Below are positions 51,356 through 61,100 of a DNA stretch of 64,000 nucleotides, in pieces. The stretch spans positions 37,804 to 101,803 of the forward strand of contig CAKSJG010000006.1 in assembly GCA_934463165.1 (NCBI GenBank), given 5' to 3'. This DNA is from an uncultured Clostridia bacterium (lineage in GTDB: Bacteria > Bacillota > Clostridia > UMGS1810). The position numbers were made by a program, and so were the translations under genes. Each line of letters opens with the position of its first letter. The first letter of the stretch is position 1. Below the pieces are notes generated by a model, which was given only the letters and a program-made list of their open reading frames with translations, ran no database searches and was not told the origin of the DNA.

Positions 51356-54130
51356 TCAGACATTAATCTCAATTTTACTGTTTCCGAGTTTATCTTTTGT
51401 TACATTAATCTGCTTATCGATTCTTTTTTTCAGCTCGCCAACGTGCGATATAATACCTACGAGTCTGTTTTCTCCGCAAAGGCCCGAAAGAGTGCTTATT
51501 GCAAGAGAAAGAGATTCGTCATCCAAAGAACCGAAGCCCTCGTCGACAAACATGGTGTCAAGAACAATGCCGCCTGCGGATGACTGAATTTCATCAGCAA
51601 GACCAAGAGCAAGCGAAAGAGAAGCTTTAAACGACTCACCGCCCGAAAGCGTTCTGACATTTCGGCTGTTGCCGTGGTAATGGTCTGTAACGTCAAGCTC
51701 AAGTCCGCTCTGACTTTTGTTATTTAAAGACTGTGCACTGCGGACAAGCTCATATCTGCCCTCGGTCATTTTCATGAGCCTTATGTTTGCACGGCTGATT
51801 ATTCTGTCGAAATATGTCATTTGAACATATGTTTCAAGAGATATTTTTTCCTTGCCGACCATAGCACCCACAGCAGTATCTCTCAGCGATTTAAGCCATT
51901 TGAGTTTTTCTTCCGATTCTGCGATCAGTTTGTATTTTTCTTTCATTACGGCAATAGAATTACTGTTTTTCGCCAAATGGGTCAAAATCAAATCGTGCTC
52001 ACTTTTAAGCTCCGATTTTTCGCGGTCAAGCTTATCTTTTTTTTGATTAAGATTTTCAAGATCATAATCCTCAATCCCGGAAATTTGTTTTTTCAGCGCC
52101 GAAATTCTGCCCTCATATTCGCTTTTGCTTTTTTCACATTCATTTTTTTCTTTTTCAGCAGATTCAAGCGCTTTATTCCAATTATCATATTCCGATTGAA
52201 GCTCACCCATTTTATCCTCCGCCGCCGCTTTGTTTTCATATTCAAGCTCGGATTTCAGATTATTAAGATGTTCGTTTTCGGACTCTTCGGCAGATTTTTC
52301 GGCAGCAAGATTTGCTTCAAGAGCAGAAATTTCACCTTTAACGGTATTCAGATTTTCTTCTGCGAAATCAATATATTCTTCTGCTTTTTCCGCCTGCGCT
52401 TTATTACCTTCTTCTTTTTCAAGCTCTGCTTTTACCTCTTTGTATAATCCACGTTCGGCGTTTATTTTGCCGTCTATAATATCTTTTAATTTATCAATAT
52501 CATTTTCGGTGCAGCCTTCGATTATTTCATGTGCCTTTTTTTGTATTTCATTTTTAATTGTTTCCCACTGACCGCGCAAGCCTGCGGCATCGGAGCTTTT
52601 TTTGTCCATGCCGTCACGCGCAGCATCCATATCGGCTTTTGCCTTTTCAAGAGCGGCTTTGTCTACACTTTCATCAGAAGCCTGCGCAGGATGCGGATGC
52701 GTAAGCGAACCGCACACCGGGCAAGGGGTATTGTCTTTTAACTCTTTGGCAATTACACCTGCCTGCCCGTCCGTAAATTTTTTATGCATTTTCATATAAT
52801 TCTCATTTTGAATACTAAATTTATCGGACGCATTTTGATATTCCGTTAAGACTTTTTTTAACAGAATGCCTTTTTCGTTATATTCCGATATACTTTCGAG
52901 CAAAGCACCGAGAGCTTGCCCTCTCTCCTTAATTTTATTGAGCTTGCTCTCCGATGATGCAATTTTTATCGATGCATCTTTAAATTTCTCTTTGATTTTT
53001 TTATTGGTTTCTATATCCCTTTCGAGCTTTTCTTTTTGAGTGTTTTTCTCTTTTATTCCCTCGGAAATTCTGTTTTGATTTTCCGCATGATTCTTTTTCT
53101 TCTCCGTAAGTTTATCCAGTTCACCGTATTTTTCAAGACTGTTTTTTATTTTCAGAGATTCATTATACTTATTTTCGGCATCTTTTTTTTCATTGTTTAC
53201 AGACTTAAGAACCTCTTCTGATTTACTGAGTCTTTCTATGCATAAATTAAGCTCATTATTCAATTTTACAATCTCTTTTTTGTTGTTTTCCGTCTCTTCG
53301 CATTTACCTGTTTTTATGCTTACTTCGGATATTTTGCTGTCTTTATCTTCTATCTCTTTTTTAAGATCGTTGATTTTTTTGCTTTCGGATTCGGCAATAT
53401 TTTCTGCAATGGTTATAATATCATCGGACATTATATTATTCTCCTGCGCCGATGCAAGCTCGTCATAATATTCGCTTTCAGGCTCGCACTCCAGCAGATT
53501 GAATTGATCCCAAAATGTTTTGACATTATCCGAATAAACCGACTCAAGCTCATTATAATCTCGCTTTATTTGTTCCTGAAGCCCGTTATAATATTCCGTC
53601 TTAAAAATATCTCTGAAAATCTTTATTCTGTCTTCTGTTGAAGATATCAAAAGCTTTAAAAAATCTCCCTGAGCAATCATCACGATCTGTGAAAACTGCG
53701 ACGCATCCACACCTATTATTTCTTTTATTTTTGCGGTTACCTCACGTTCCTTTGTTATCACACTGCCGTCAGGCATGGTTAGGTACGCTCCCGCTTTTTC
53801 TGCCGTAAGCCCCTCTCCGCGCTTTGCCGTTCTGAAATATTCCGGGTTCCTTTTAACGGTATATTCTTTGCCGCGATACAAAAAGGTAAGCTCGGCATAT
53901 GTGGGTGTGTCGTGAGAAGCGTTTTTTGATCTGAGCATGTTTTTATCGCGGACGGAGCCGCTCGCCTCTCCGTAAAGAGCAAAAACAATTGCGTCGAATA
54001 TTGTGGTTTTTCCGGATCCCGTATCACCGGTTATTAAATACAATCCGCTTTTTCCCAAAGAATCCATATCGATTTCTGTTTTTTCGGCATAAGGCCCAAA
54101 TGCGGATAATGTAAGCTTAAGCGGTCTCAA
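51356..54130 (-). CDS. sbcC: Exonuclease subunit SbcC (Rad50-like ATPase)
   Basis: 924 residues. ABC-type ATPase of the SbcCD complex, which processes DNA ends and hairpins. Walker A GDTGSGKTTIFDAI near residue 34, long paired coiled coils (about residues 190-440 and 510-760), zinc hook CPVCGSLTHPHP near residue 470, the signature LSGGESFKASLSLALGLADE near 830 and D-loop DEGFGSLDDESL. The domain order and length are standard. Its start overlaps sbcD by 4 bp. Confidence 0.95.
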   Translation of the reverse strand: MRPLKLTLSAFGPYAEKTEIDMDSLGKSGLYLITGDTGSGKTTIFDAIVFALYGEASGSVRDKNMLRSKNASHDTPTYAELTFLYRGKEYTVKRNPEYFRTAKRGEGLTAEKAGAYLTMPDGSVITKEREVTAKIKEIIGVDASQFSQIVMIAQGDFLKLLISSTEDRIKIFRDIFKTEYYNGLQEQIKRDYNELESVYSDNVKTFWDQFNLLECEPESEYYDELASAQENNIMSDDIITIAENIAESESKKINDLKKEIEDKDSKISEVSIKTGKCEETENNKKEIVKLNNELNLCIERLSKSEEVLKSVNNEKKDAENKYNESLKIKNSLEKYGELDKLTEKKKNHAENQNRISEGIKEKNTQKEKLERDIETNKKIKEKFKDASIKIASSESKLNKIKERGQALGALLESISEYNEKGILLKKVLTEYQNASDKFSIQNENYMKMHKKFTDGQAGVIAKELKDNTPCPVCGSLTHPHPAQASDESVDKAALEKAKADMDAARDGMDKKSSDAAGLRGQWETIKNEIQKKAHEIIEGCTENDIDKLKDIIDGKINAERGLYKEVKAELEKEEGNKAQAEKAEEYIDFAEENLNTVKGEISALEANLAAEKSAEESENEHLNNLKSELEYENKAAAEDKMGELQSEYDNWNKALESAEKEKNECEKSKSEYEGRISALKKQISGIEDYDLENLNQKKDKLDREKSELKSEHDLILTHLAKNSNSIAVMKEKYKLIAESEEKLKWLKSLRDTAVGAMVGKEKISLETYVQMTYFDRIISRANIRLMKMTEGRYELVRSAQSLNNKSQSGLELDVTDHYHGNSRNVRTLSGGESFKASLSLALGLADEIQSSAGGIVLDTMFVDEGFGSLDDESLSLAISTLSGLCGENRLVGIISHVGELKKRIDKQINVTKDKLGNSKIEINV

Positions 54131-55263
54131 TTTTCACCCTCCCATAATTTTTTTATGATATTTTCTATGTATCTTGTCTGTTCATCGGTCATCTGTTTGT
54201 TGTTTCTGACTTCATAAAACTGTGAAAAAAGTTCTGTCGGTGTTCTTTTTTCTATATTGGTGTCAATGCTGATTTCTCTGTTTTCTCTTGTCCTTGCATT
54301 GTCATAATCAAGGCGCATTATATTCGGATATATCGCTCTGAGCTTTGATATTGCATCGGGAATGTCATCCTCATCCGTAAGTGTTATATGAAGATAGTCA
54401 TCCGTGCCAGTGCCTTCATAAAATTTTTTTGATGCAATATCCGCATATCTGCCGCGGATTTCTCTCATGTCATGCAGGGGTACAAGCGGTATGCAGCGAA
54501 CAGATATATCCCCTTTTGCTCCGAGTTCCAAAAGCGTTACGCTCTTTTTGTGGTTTGCCTCCGAAAATGAATATTTAAGCGGAGTGCCGCAGTAGCGGAC
54601 GGTATCTCTGCCGACTCTTTGCGGCCCGTGAATATGCCCCAATGCAACATAATCAAATTTATCGAATGCCGATACGTCAACCGCATCCGAGCCGCCGAGC
54701 GAAAGCTCTTCGGATTCGCATCTGCCGGCTCCGGCAGCAAACTGATGCGTTATGAGTATGTTTCTTTCTTTGTCATTAATTTCGGCAGATTTAAGCGCCG
54801 TTTTCACAGCATCGGTATACGTATCTATCTCCTCATCGGGATAGAATCTCTTTACATTCACAGGCTTAATAAACGGCAAAAGATAAAAATTTACAAAACC
54901 GTATTCATCGCTCAGCTGCACTTTTTCAACATTTCCGTCATATACATGCGAAAAATACATTCCGCTTTTTGACATTATATCGGACGCAAACGCAATTCTT
55001 TCCGGAGAGTCATGATTTCCGCTGATGACAAAAACGGATAACTCCTTATCTGCAAGATTTGACAGAAAAGCGTCAAAAAGGCTGACAGCTTCTGCCGTCG
55101 GAACAGATTTATCATAAACATCACCGGCTATTATAACTGCGTCAGGTGCTTCTTCGTTTAAAATTTTTATTATTTCGTCAAGTATGTATTTCTGATCTTC
55201 AATCATTGAAAATTCATTAACTCTTTTTCCGAGATGAAGATCGGAAAGATGCATTATTTTCAT
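54127..55263 (-). CDS. sbcD: Exonuclease subunit SbcD (Mre11-like)
   Basis: 378 residues; the nuclease partner of SbcC. Phosphodiesterase motifs in order: SDLHLGKR (residue 7), IAGDVYDKS (residue 45), ISGNHDSPERI (residue 83), ILITHQFAAG (residue 165) and ALGHIHGPQRV (residue 212), giving the two-metal site. A C-terminal cap follows (DVRGRYADIASKKF-type and LRAIYPNIMRLDYDNA). Length is normal. First gene of the sbcD-sbcC-transporter operon. Confidence 0.95.
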   Translation of the reverse strand: MKIMHLSDLHLGKRVNEFSMIEDQKYILDEIIKILNEEAPDAVIIAGDVYDKSVPTAEAVSLFDAFLSNLADKELSVFVISGNHDSPERIAFASDIMSKSGMYFSHVYDGNVEKVQLSDEYGFVNFYLLPFIKPVNVKRFYPDEEIDTYTDAVKTALKSAEINDKERNILITHQFAAGAGRCESEELSLGGSDAVDVSAFDKFDYVALGHIHGPQRVGRDTVRYCGTPLKYSFSEANHKKSVTLLELGAKGDISVRCIPLVPLHDMREIRGRYADIASKKFYEGTGTDDYLHITLTDEDDIPDAISKLRAIYPNIMRLDYDNARTRENREISIDTNIEKRTPTELFSQFYEVRNNKQMTDEQTRYIENIIKKLWEGEN

Positions 55264-55290
55264 TTTTTATCACCGTCATTTCATAAAATA

Positions 55291-55319
55291 ATTATAAATC
55301 AAAACTCAAAAAAAATCAA
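55291..55319 (-). promoter_or_regulatory. Promoter of sbcDC
   Basis: On the minus strand: TTGATT (55319-55314), 17-bp spacer, TATAAT (55296-55291), about 28 bp before sbcD. Confidence 0.72.
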
Positions 55320-55330
55320 CACAATAATGC

Positions 55331-55378
55331 AAAAAACGAACTGCCGCACCGCTTTACGGTACTGCAGTTCGTTTTTTT
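55331..55378. terminator. Terminator between sbcD promoter region and mgtE
   Basis: Stem AAAAAACGAACTGC (55331-55344) with GCAGTTCGTTTTTT (55364-55377) around a 19-nt loop, with T-run on both strands. On the minus strand it directly follows the mgtE stop. Confidence 0.85.
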
Positions 55379-55380
55379 AG

Positions 55381-56763
55381 TTAAAATGCTATCGGCAAAA
55401 TCATTTTTGCAAAATTAAAGTATACCAGGAGCGAAAGGGCATCAACAATTGTCGTTATAAACGGACTTGCCATAACGGCAGGGTCAAAACCGATTTTCTT
55501 TGCTCCCATAGGCAAAAGTGCACCGATAAGCTTTGCTATAAATACGGTTACGATAAGCGTAAGATTAATAACGGTTGCAACAAGAATCGGGTTTTGCCCG
55601 CTCTGAATGATTGACGCTCTGTCTATTATCATCATTTTAACAAAGTTCGTTGCTGCGAGCGCAATGCCGCAAAGAATTGCAACCCTGCCCTCTTTCCATA
55701 TAATTTTTAATATGTCTTTCATTTCAATATCACCGAGAGAAAGACTGCGGATTATGGTAACAGACGCCTGACCGCCCGAATTTCCGCCGGTATCCATAAG
55801 CATTGGTATAAAAGCCGTGAGAACAACACAGCTTGCAAGAGCATCCTCAAAAGAGCTGATTATCTTGCCCGTAAATGTCGCCGAAACCATGAGCAGCAAA
55901 AGCCACGGAATCCTGTTTTTGAATGTTTCAAACACGCCTGTTTTCAGATATGATTTTTCCGAAGGAATAAGGGCGGCCATCTTTTCTATATCCTCCGTTG
56001 CCTCTTCCTGCATGACATCAATAGCATCGTCGAACGTTACTATACCGACAAGACGCGTTTCATCATCAACAACAGGAATTGCAAGGAAGTCGTATTTACT
56101 GAGATCATTGGCAACGTCCTCTTTATCATCGGTCGTTTTAACATATATTACATTTGTTTCCATTATGTCGCCTATTATCTCGCTGTCATCGGATAATAAA
56201 AGCGTTTTTGCGGATATTGTACCGATAAGCTTATTGTTAAGGTCGGTAACGTAACATGTATATATTGTCTCCTTATCAAGACCTGTTGATCTGATATGTG
56301 CAATAGACTGCTTAACCGTCATGTTCTTTTTGAGCCTGACATATTCGACGGTCATAATACTTCCGGCGCTGTCTTCGGGATATTTTAATATTTCGTTTAT
56401 CCATCCTCTTGTTTCCGAATCCGTAAACTTAAGTATTCTCTTGACAACATTTGCCGGCATTTCTTCAAGAATATCAACCGCATCATCGACATAAAGATCA
56501 TCGACAACGGCTTTAAGCTCTCTGTCGCTGAAACCTTTGATAAGCATTTCCTGTTCTTCGGGATCCATCTCTACAAATATATCAGCTGCCTGATCTTTGG
56601 GCAGGATTCTGAATGCAATCAAAAGCTCGTCGCTCGAAAGTTCTTTTAAAAACTCGGCAATATCCGCCGAATTCATTTGATTAAAAAGCTGCTTCAGTTC
56701 AGCATATTTTTTTGCACGGATAAGCTCCATGGCTTTATCCTGCATCATAACATCATTATCCAT
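55381..56763 (-). CDS. mgtE: Magnesium transporter MgtE
   Basis: 460 residues. Cytoplasmic N domain of superhelical repeats (residues about 1-130: LKQLFNQMNSADIAEFLKEL, FVEMDPEEQEMLIKGFSDRE), two CBS domains (about 135-255: GSIMTVEYVRLKKNMTVKQS, VIYVKTTDDKEDVANDLSKY) and five membrane helices with the selectivity-related MDTGGNSGGQASVTIIRSL near residue 325. It carries Mg2+ inward and gates itself through the CBS-N domains when internal Mg2+ is high. The leader upstream may add RNA-level control. Confidence 0.94.
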   Translation of the reverse strand: MDNDVMMQDKAMELIRAKKYAELKQLFNQMNSADIAEFLKELSSDELLIAFRILPKDQAADIFVEMDPEEQEMLIKGFSDRELKAVVDDLYVDDAVDILEEMPANVVKRILKFTDSETRGWINEILKYPEDSAGSIMTVEYVRLKKNMTVKQSIAHIRSTGLDKETIYTCYVTDLNNKLIGTISAKTLLLSDDSEIIGDIMETNVIYVKTTDDKEDVANDLSKYDFLAIPVVDDETRLVGIVTFDDAIDVMQEEATEDIEKMAALIPSEKSYLKTGVFETFKNRIPWLLLLMVSATFTGKIISSFEDALASCVVLTAFIPMLMDTGGNSGGQASVTIIRSLSLGDIEMKDILKIIWKEGRVAILCGIALAATNFVKMMIIDRASIIQSGQNPILVATVINLTLIVTVFIAKLIGALLPMGAKKIGFDPAVMASPFITTIVDALSLLVYFNFAKMILPIAF

Positions 56764-57000
56764 CTGACTTTCCTCCTAAAATTAATTGCGGCACATTCAT
56801 CCGTCAGTCAAACCCGATATCGGATAAGGCTTCAAAATGATGCAGCCTTTAGGTAGGAAGTATCTGCACTTATAAATAAATCAGAGGTGCAAAACGGGCG
56901 CAGGGATGCGCACCGGTGTTAAACCACACCCGACATATTCACAGCATCGACTACCTCCTGCGTCCATTTCATCACCTCATTTGTTTTAAAAATTTCGATC
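56764..57000 (-). promoter_or_regulatory. Long structured mgtE leader, possible M-box-like element
   Basis: About 235 nt from the promoter to mgtE. Several stems can be drawn (for example GGGTGTGG with CACACC-like pairing near 56920-56940, and a GGAGGTAG/CTTCCTACC pairing), and a CCTAAAGGC...TTTTGAAG block near 56829-56857 recalls the 3' end of M-box Mg2+ riboswitches. The rest of the M-box core is not clearly present, so the class is uncertain. Confidence 0.45.
56881..56967 (-). CDS. Possible 28-residue leader peptide in the mgtE 5' UTR
   Basis: ATG 56967 lies 8 bases after a good SD (GAGGTG) and reads 28 codons to TGA 56883-56881. The peptide includes SRCCEYVGCG and ends in TPVRIPAPVLHL, with three Pro near the end. 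A translated uORF could couple ribosome position to leader folding, as in proline-sensing mgtA leaders (established for enteric bacteria); here this is inference only. Confidence 0.3.
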   Translation of the reverse strand: MDAGGSRCCEYVGCGLTPVRIPAPVLHL

Positions 57001-57006
57001 CTTATA

Positions 57007-57035
57007 ATTATAATACATTTTGCAAAATTTTGCAA
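57007..57035 (-). promoter_or_regulatory. Promoter of the mgtE leader
   Basis: On the minus strand: TTGCAA (57035-57030), 17-bp spacer, TATAAT (57012-57007), just downstream of the lgt stop. Confidence 0.65.
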
Positions 57036-57038
57036 CAA

Positions 57039-57908
57039 TTAATTTTCATAAATCTCGGTTTTTTTAACGGCATCTTTTTTATTTTTAACGTATCTGTAAA
57101 TATATATTGCGCCAAAGACTATAACACAGACAAGAGCCAACACCTGGGACACTCTGAAAGGTCCCCACATCAAGCTGTCTGTTCTCAAACCCTCAATCCA
57201 AAATCTGCCGAGACCGTACAGAAAACAGTATGCAAAAAACACCTGCCCGTTATATCTGTAAAACTTGTTTATGATAACAAAAAGCAAAACAAGAGTTGCA
57301 AGAGACCACAAAGATTCATAAAGAAACGTTGGATGCACGGGCAGATCCGGATTAACGTTCATCCCCTGCATTTTTACATCCGAAAGATATTCCTTAACGG
57401 CATTACTCGTCATTCCCCAAGGAAGATCAGTATTGCAGCCGAATGCTTCCTGATTAAAAAAGTTGCCCCATCTGCCGATCATCTGACCTGTTATAAGCCC
57501 TACGGCACCTATATCAAACATTTTGAGCATGCTTTTTTTCTTGTATTTTGAAAATAGCCAAACACCTATTACAGCGCCTATTACCGCTCCGTAAATCGCT
57601 ATTCCGCCGGAACGGAGGTCAAATACGGAAAGTAAATTATCTTTATAGTCCTCAAATTTAAACACAACATAATAAAGCCTTGCGCAAACTATTGCAACCG
57701 GAGCGCCCCAAAGCGCTATGTCTATTGCAATATCGGATTTCTCCCCTATCTTTTTTGCAGCAATGCTTCCGAGAAAAAGCCCTGCAGTAAATCCGAGAGC
57801 TATTATTATACCGTACCAATATATCGGAAAATTTTTATTTCCGAAAAGATAAAAAGCTATTCTTTCTATCTTAAATTCAAGCCCGAGACCCGGAAATGAA
57901 ACGTCCAT
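57039..57908 (-). CDS. lgt: Prolipoprotein diacylglyceryl transferase
   Basis: 289 residues with about seven membrane helices. Adds diacylglycerol from phosphatidylglycerol to the lipobox Cys of prolipoproteins. Family blocks: FPIYWYGIIIALGFTAGLFL (with the conserved YG), VVFKFEDYKDNLLSVFDLRS GGIAIYGAVIG, the signature GRWGNFFNQEAFG near residue 145 with the essential Arg, and VHPTFLYESLWSLATLVLL near residue 190. Located 35 bp downstream of the yfmH gene, so it may share its promoter. Confidence 0.95.
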   Translation of the reverse strand: MDVSFPGLGLEFKIERIAFYLFGNKNFPIYWYGIIIALGFTAGLFLGSIAAKKIGEKSDIAIDIALWGAPVAIVCARLYYVVFKFEDYKDNLLSVFDLRSGGIAIYGAVIGAVIGVWLFSKYKKKSMLKMFDIGAVGLITGQMIGRWGNFFNQEAFGCNTDLPWGMTSNAVKEYLSDVKMQGMNVNPDLPVHPTFLYESLWSLATLVLLFVIINKFYRYNGQVFFAYCFLYGLGRFWIEGLRTDSLMWGPFRVSQVLALVCVIVFGAIYIYRYVKNKKDAVKKTEIYEN

Positions 57909-57943
57909 ATTATTTTACACCGCCTTCTTTTGTGCTGACATCT

Positions 57944-59224
57944 TTATATCGGTTTTACAACGCTCAGGACGCATGAGTCTTTGTTCATGACCTCGTTTAA
58001 AAGCGAACTGAGATATTCGGAAGTTATTGTTGAATATACAGACGGGAATTTTGAAATATCCACATTGCTCAGATAGTTTCTGCAAAGAAGTCCGCCTATG
58101 CTTTCAACATTATTAAACGTGCGTACAAACGAACCGAAAAACGCTTTCTTTATCCGTTCAAACTCGTTTTGTTCAAACCCCTCTTTTTTGTATTTTTCAA
58201 CTGTTTTTAAAACCTCTCTTTGAACCTTTTCGGGGTCATCACTCTCACCGCCGCATGACACACACGAAAATTCAAGCTCTGTCATAACATCCGTATCAAA
58301 AGTATCGTTAATAAGACTGCTTCCGTAATGAACCTTATAAAAATCACTGCTTCTGCCAAACATTATTCTGAGCATAAGTTTAAGACCTGCTTCGCGTTTT
58401 AAAAGCTCATCACCCGATTTTAAATAAATATCTTTAAAACCTATGTTAAAAATAGGTCTGGATACGCTTGCCGACGCTTCAATATATTTTTGGCATATTT
58501 CGTCCGGCTCTTCGCATGTAATGTTTTTAACCTCTCCGTTATCACGGTATTTTACGGTTTCATCAACAGCTTTAAACACATCGCCTGCATTAACGTCACC
58601 GGCAACGCACACAACCATATTTGCAGGATTATAATATGTGTTATAGCAATCATACAAAATATCCTTATTGATTTTTGCAATGCTTTCAACGGTACCGGCA
58701 ATATCAATTCTTACGGGGTTTTTTTGATACAGCGCACGAAGCATATTAAACATAACAAGCCATTCGCCGTCATCATCATACATGCGGATTTCCTGACCGA
58801 TTATCCCCTGTTCTTTTTCTATATTTTCATCTGTATAATACGGCTGCTGAACATAGTTTAAAAGATGTCTGAAGCACTCGTCAAAATGCTCCGTACAGGA
58901 AAAAAGATAGTAGGTATTCGTGAAGGAGGTGAATGCATTTGCGTTTGCACCGTATTTTGAAAATATATCAAATGCGTTGCTGCCGTCGGGCTGTTCAAAC
59001 ATTTTATGCTCAAGAAAATGTGCAACGCCGTCGGGAATCACTATGTCATTTTTTTTGCCGAGAGGAACAAAATGATTATTTACCGAGCCGAATTTTGTAC
59101 CGTATATGGCATATGTTTTTGAAAAGCCTTTTTTCGGAACGACATAAACACGCAGACCTGTTTTATGAACACCGTAATATATCGTCTCATCAAGACGGTC
59201 AATATATTTTTTTGAATAATTCAT
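57944..59224 (-). CDS. yfmH: M16-family peptidase YfmH-like (active-site subunit)
   Basis: 426 residues of the pitrilysin/insulinase-like family. The inverted zinc motif HxxEH is in GVAHFLEHKMFEQ near residue 67, with the distal Glu in EKEQGIIGQEIRMYDDD near residue 140. The C-terminal half is the usual pseudo-symmetric second domain. In Bacillus the YfmF/YfmH pair is linked to EF-P 5-aminopentanol modification by genetics. It is adjacent to the partner gene with no gap. Confidence 0.85.
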   Translation of the reverse strand: MNYSKKYIDRLDETIYYGVHKTGLRVYVVPKKGFSKTYAIYGTKFGSVNNHFVPLGKKNDIVIPDGVAHFLEHKMFEQPDGSNAFDIFSKYGANANAFTSFTNTYYLFSCTEHFDECFRHLLNYVQQPYYTDENIEKEQGIIGQEIRMYDDDGEWLVMFNMLRALYQKNPVRIDIAGTVESIAKINKDILYDCYNTYYNPANMVVCVAGDVNAGDVFKAVDETVKYRDNGEVKNITCEEPDEICQKYIEASASVSRPIFNIGFKDIYLKSGDELLKREAGLKLMLRIMFGRSSDFYKVHYGSSLINDTFDTDVMTELEFSCVSCGGESDDPEKVQREVLKTVEKYKKEGFEQNEFERIKKAFFGSFVRTFNNVESIGGLLCRNYLSNVDISKFPSVYSTITSEYLSSLLNEVMNKDSCVLSVVKPI

Positions 59225-60496
59225 TTAGTTTTTCTCCTTTCCGCTCAGAAAGTATACCGTATCGAGAGCAATATGCGAAAAAGCTTCTTTGATATCATCA
59301 CGCGTAACGTTTTTAACTTTTTCGGAAACTTCATCAAGACTCAAAAGATCGGGAGTAAATCTAAGACCCATATAATAATCGGAAAGCATTGACGGATTAT
59401 CTTCAAGTGATTTGTTTGTGCCGATTATATATTCTTTTGCGACATCAAGCTCCGAATCGGTAAAATCACCGTCTTTAACACATTCAAGCTCATGAAGCAC
59501 GGCATCACGGGTTTTTTCAAATTTATCAAATTCTATTCCGCTGCCGACAAGCATAAGAGAATTATATTTATCGAGCCTTGAATAAGCATAATAACAAAGA
59601 CTCATTTTTTCGCGGACATTGTTAAAAAGCTTTGAGTGAGCACCCGAGCCGAATATACTGTTGCCTACAAGCAATGCATAATAAAGCGGATTGTTGATGT
59701 TTATCGATGTTCTGAATCCCATTGCAAGCTTGCCCTGGTTGACATCAAGTCTGTCACGGACAAATTTAGGGCTTATCACCTTTTTATCTATATAATCTAT
59801 CTTCAAATCCGATTTAATAAAGTCAAAATCCGAAAAATAATTTTTCAAAAACTTCAGAATTTCATCTCCGTCAACATCGCCCACAACAAAAATATCAATC
59901 GGACTTGAAATTATTATTTTTTCATAATGCTTTGTAAGAGACGCTGCGCTTATTCCGCCGATATCTTCCGTATAGCCGATTTCAACTATTGCGTTGGGCT
60001 CGCAGCCGCACATTTCCTCGATACATCTGACATTTGCATATGCACGTTTATCGTTTATAAGACTTTCGATATCATCTTTAAGATTATTTTTTTGAGTCCG
60101 AATGTAGTCGTCAAAAAATGTACCCCCCGGAAGATACGGTCTGAACATTAAATCAAGCATAAGCTCAATTGACGGCATAATAACGGGTTCACCGGCAAAA
60201 CGGTCGGTCACGGCGCTAACGGTGGAAACAATGCTTTGAATATCGGCACGCTTAGTTATGCCGACATCAAAAGCACAGCCGAAGAGATTTTCGGCATAAA
60301 TGTTTAAATCATTCAGATTAACATATCTTGATGTGCCGCATTTTAAAACCTTTGATAAAAGAGAATTTTCGGTAACCTCACTGCGCAAGAGCTTTCTGTG
60401 AAGATATGCCGATGCGGTAACGGTTTTGTATTTTTTATCCTTTATAATATACAAATTTATGTTGTCCGAAACATTATATTTGCATGGAACATACAT
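59225..60496 (-). CDS. yfmF: M16-family YfmF-like protein (non-catalytic subunit)
   Basis: 423 residues. It has the same fold as its neighbour (NINLYIIKDKKYKTVTASAY, VLKCGTSRYVNLNDLNIYAE, IDIFVVGDVDGDEILKFLKN, KLAMGFRTSININNPLYYAL, MLVGSGIEFDKFEKTRDAVL), but where the active members have HxxEH it shows only VLKCGTSRY, so it should not bind zinc there. Pairs of one active and one inactive M16 subunit are common in this family. First gene of the yfmF-yfmH-lgt run. Confidence 0.82.
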   Translation of the reverse strand: MYVPCKYNVSDNINLYIIKDKKYKTVTASAYLHRKLLRSEVTENSLLSKVLKCGTSRYVNLNDLNIYAENLFGCAFDVGITKRADIQSIVSTVSAVTDRFAGEPVIMPSIELMLDLMFRPYLPGGTFFDDYIRTQKNNLKDDIESLINDKRAYANVRCIEEMCGCEPNAIVEIGYTEDIGGISAASLTKHYEKIIISSPIDIFVVGDVDGDEILKFLKNYFSDFDFIKSDLKIDYIDKKVISPKFVRDRLDVNQGKLAMGFRTSININNPLYYALLVGNSIFGSGAHSKLFNNVREKMSLCYYAYSRLDKYNSLMLVGSGIEFDKFEKTRDAVLHELECVKDGDFTDSELDVAKEYIIGTNKSLEDNPSMLSDYYMGLRFTPDLLSLDEVSEKVKNVTRDDIKEAFSHIALDTVYFLSGKEKN

Positions 60497-60538
60497 ATAT
60501 ATCGATCCTGCCTTTCATATTATTTTATGATACTATTT

Positions 60539-60567
60539 ATTATATACAATTATGCAAAAACAATCAA
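60539..60567 (-). promoter_or_regulatory. Promoter of yfmF-yfmH(-lgt)
   Basis: On the minus strand: TTGATT (60567-60562), 17-bp spacer, TATAAT (60544-60539), about 40 bp before yfmF. Confidence 0.72.
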
Positions 60568-60626
60568 GTCTTTTTTTTAAATTGTTTGTCTTTATGATTT
60601 CATGAAAAAATGTTACAAAGCAAAAC

Positions 60627-60650
60627 GGGCAGATAATATCTGCCCCTACG
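60627..60650. repeat. Palindromic repeat, GGGCAGATAATATCTGCCC type
   Basis: A 19-bp perfect palindrome around one base, followed by CTACG. 22 bp identical to 32493-32514. Confidence 0.7.
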
Positions 60651-60814
60651 CGGCACACAATCAATTAACCGATGTAGATATATTGACCTTTCAACCCCAA
60701 ACAGCGCCAACTATAATGCTTGACAACTAAAATAAAATATATTATAATTCAAAAAAGATAAATATAACACAAGATGATTGTAAAATAAAAATATAAAAAA
60801 TGCGGATAAATTTT

Positions 60815-60834
60815 TGCGGAACGCTGTGGTGCAC
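60815..60834. repeat. Dispersed repeat, TGCGGAACGCTGTGGTGCAC
   Basis: 20 bp identical to 63925-63944, and a diverged relative of the element at 32395. Confidence 0.7.
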
Positions 60835-60948
60835 GCTGCCTACAAATAAATTGAAAGGTATAGTTCCTATTAATTGTATTTGTTTAAACAAAATTCACCA
60901 ATATGATTCCAATTATTAAATTACGAATATTTAATAATGACTACGTAG

Positions 60949-60970
60949 GGAACGGTGCCCACACCGTTCC
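60949..60970. repeat. Palindromic repeat, GGAACGGTG type
   Basis: Perfect 9-bp arms GGAACGGTG / CACCGTTCC with a 4-nt centre, related to 32395-32428. Confidence 0.65.
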
Positions 60971-61100
60971 GATGAAAAATAAACATTTTCATCTGTTTAC
61001 GGGAGAAAATGTAAATAAAATGATATCGCAGAATGTGCTTTAAATCAGATATTTTGTGATTTTACAATTAACTAAATATAACACCCAAAGGAGAATTGCT

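Larger units (their letters stand above)
60497..61100. other. Repeat-rich intergenic region
   Basis: Contains the yfmF promoter and three palindromic repeats listed separately. I find no protein gene; the promoter of the downstream regulator is not clear. Confidence 0.6.

Noticed and set aside
60601..61000. CRISPR-like array in the repeat-rich gap
   Set aside because: The repeats are few, differ from each other and are unevenly spaced, with no cas genes nearby.
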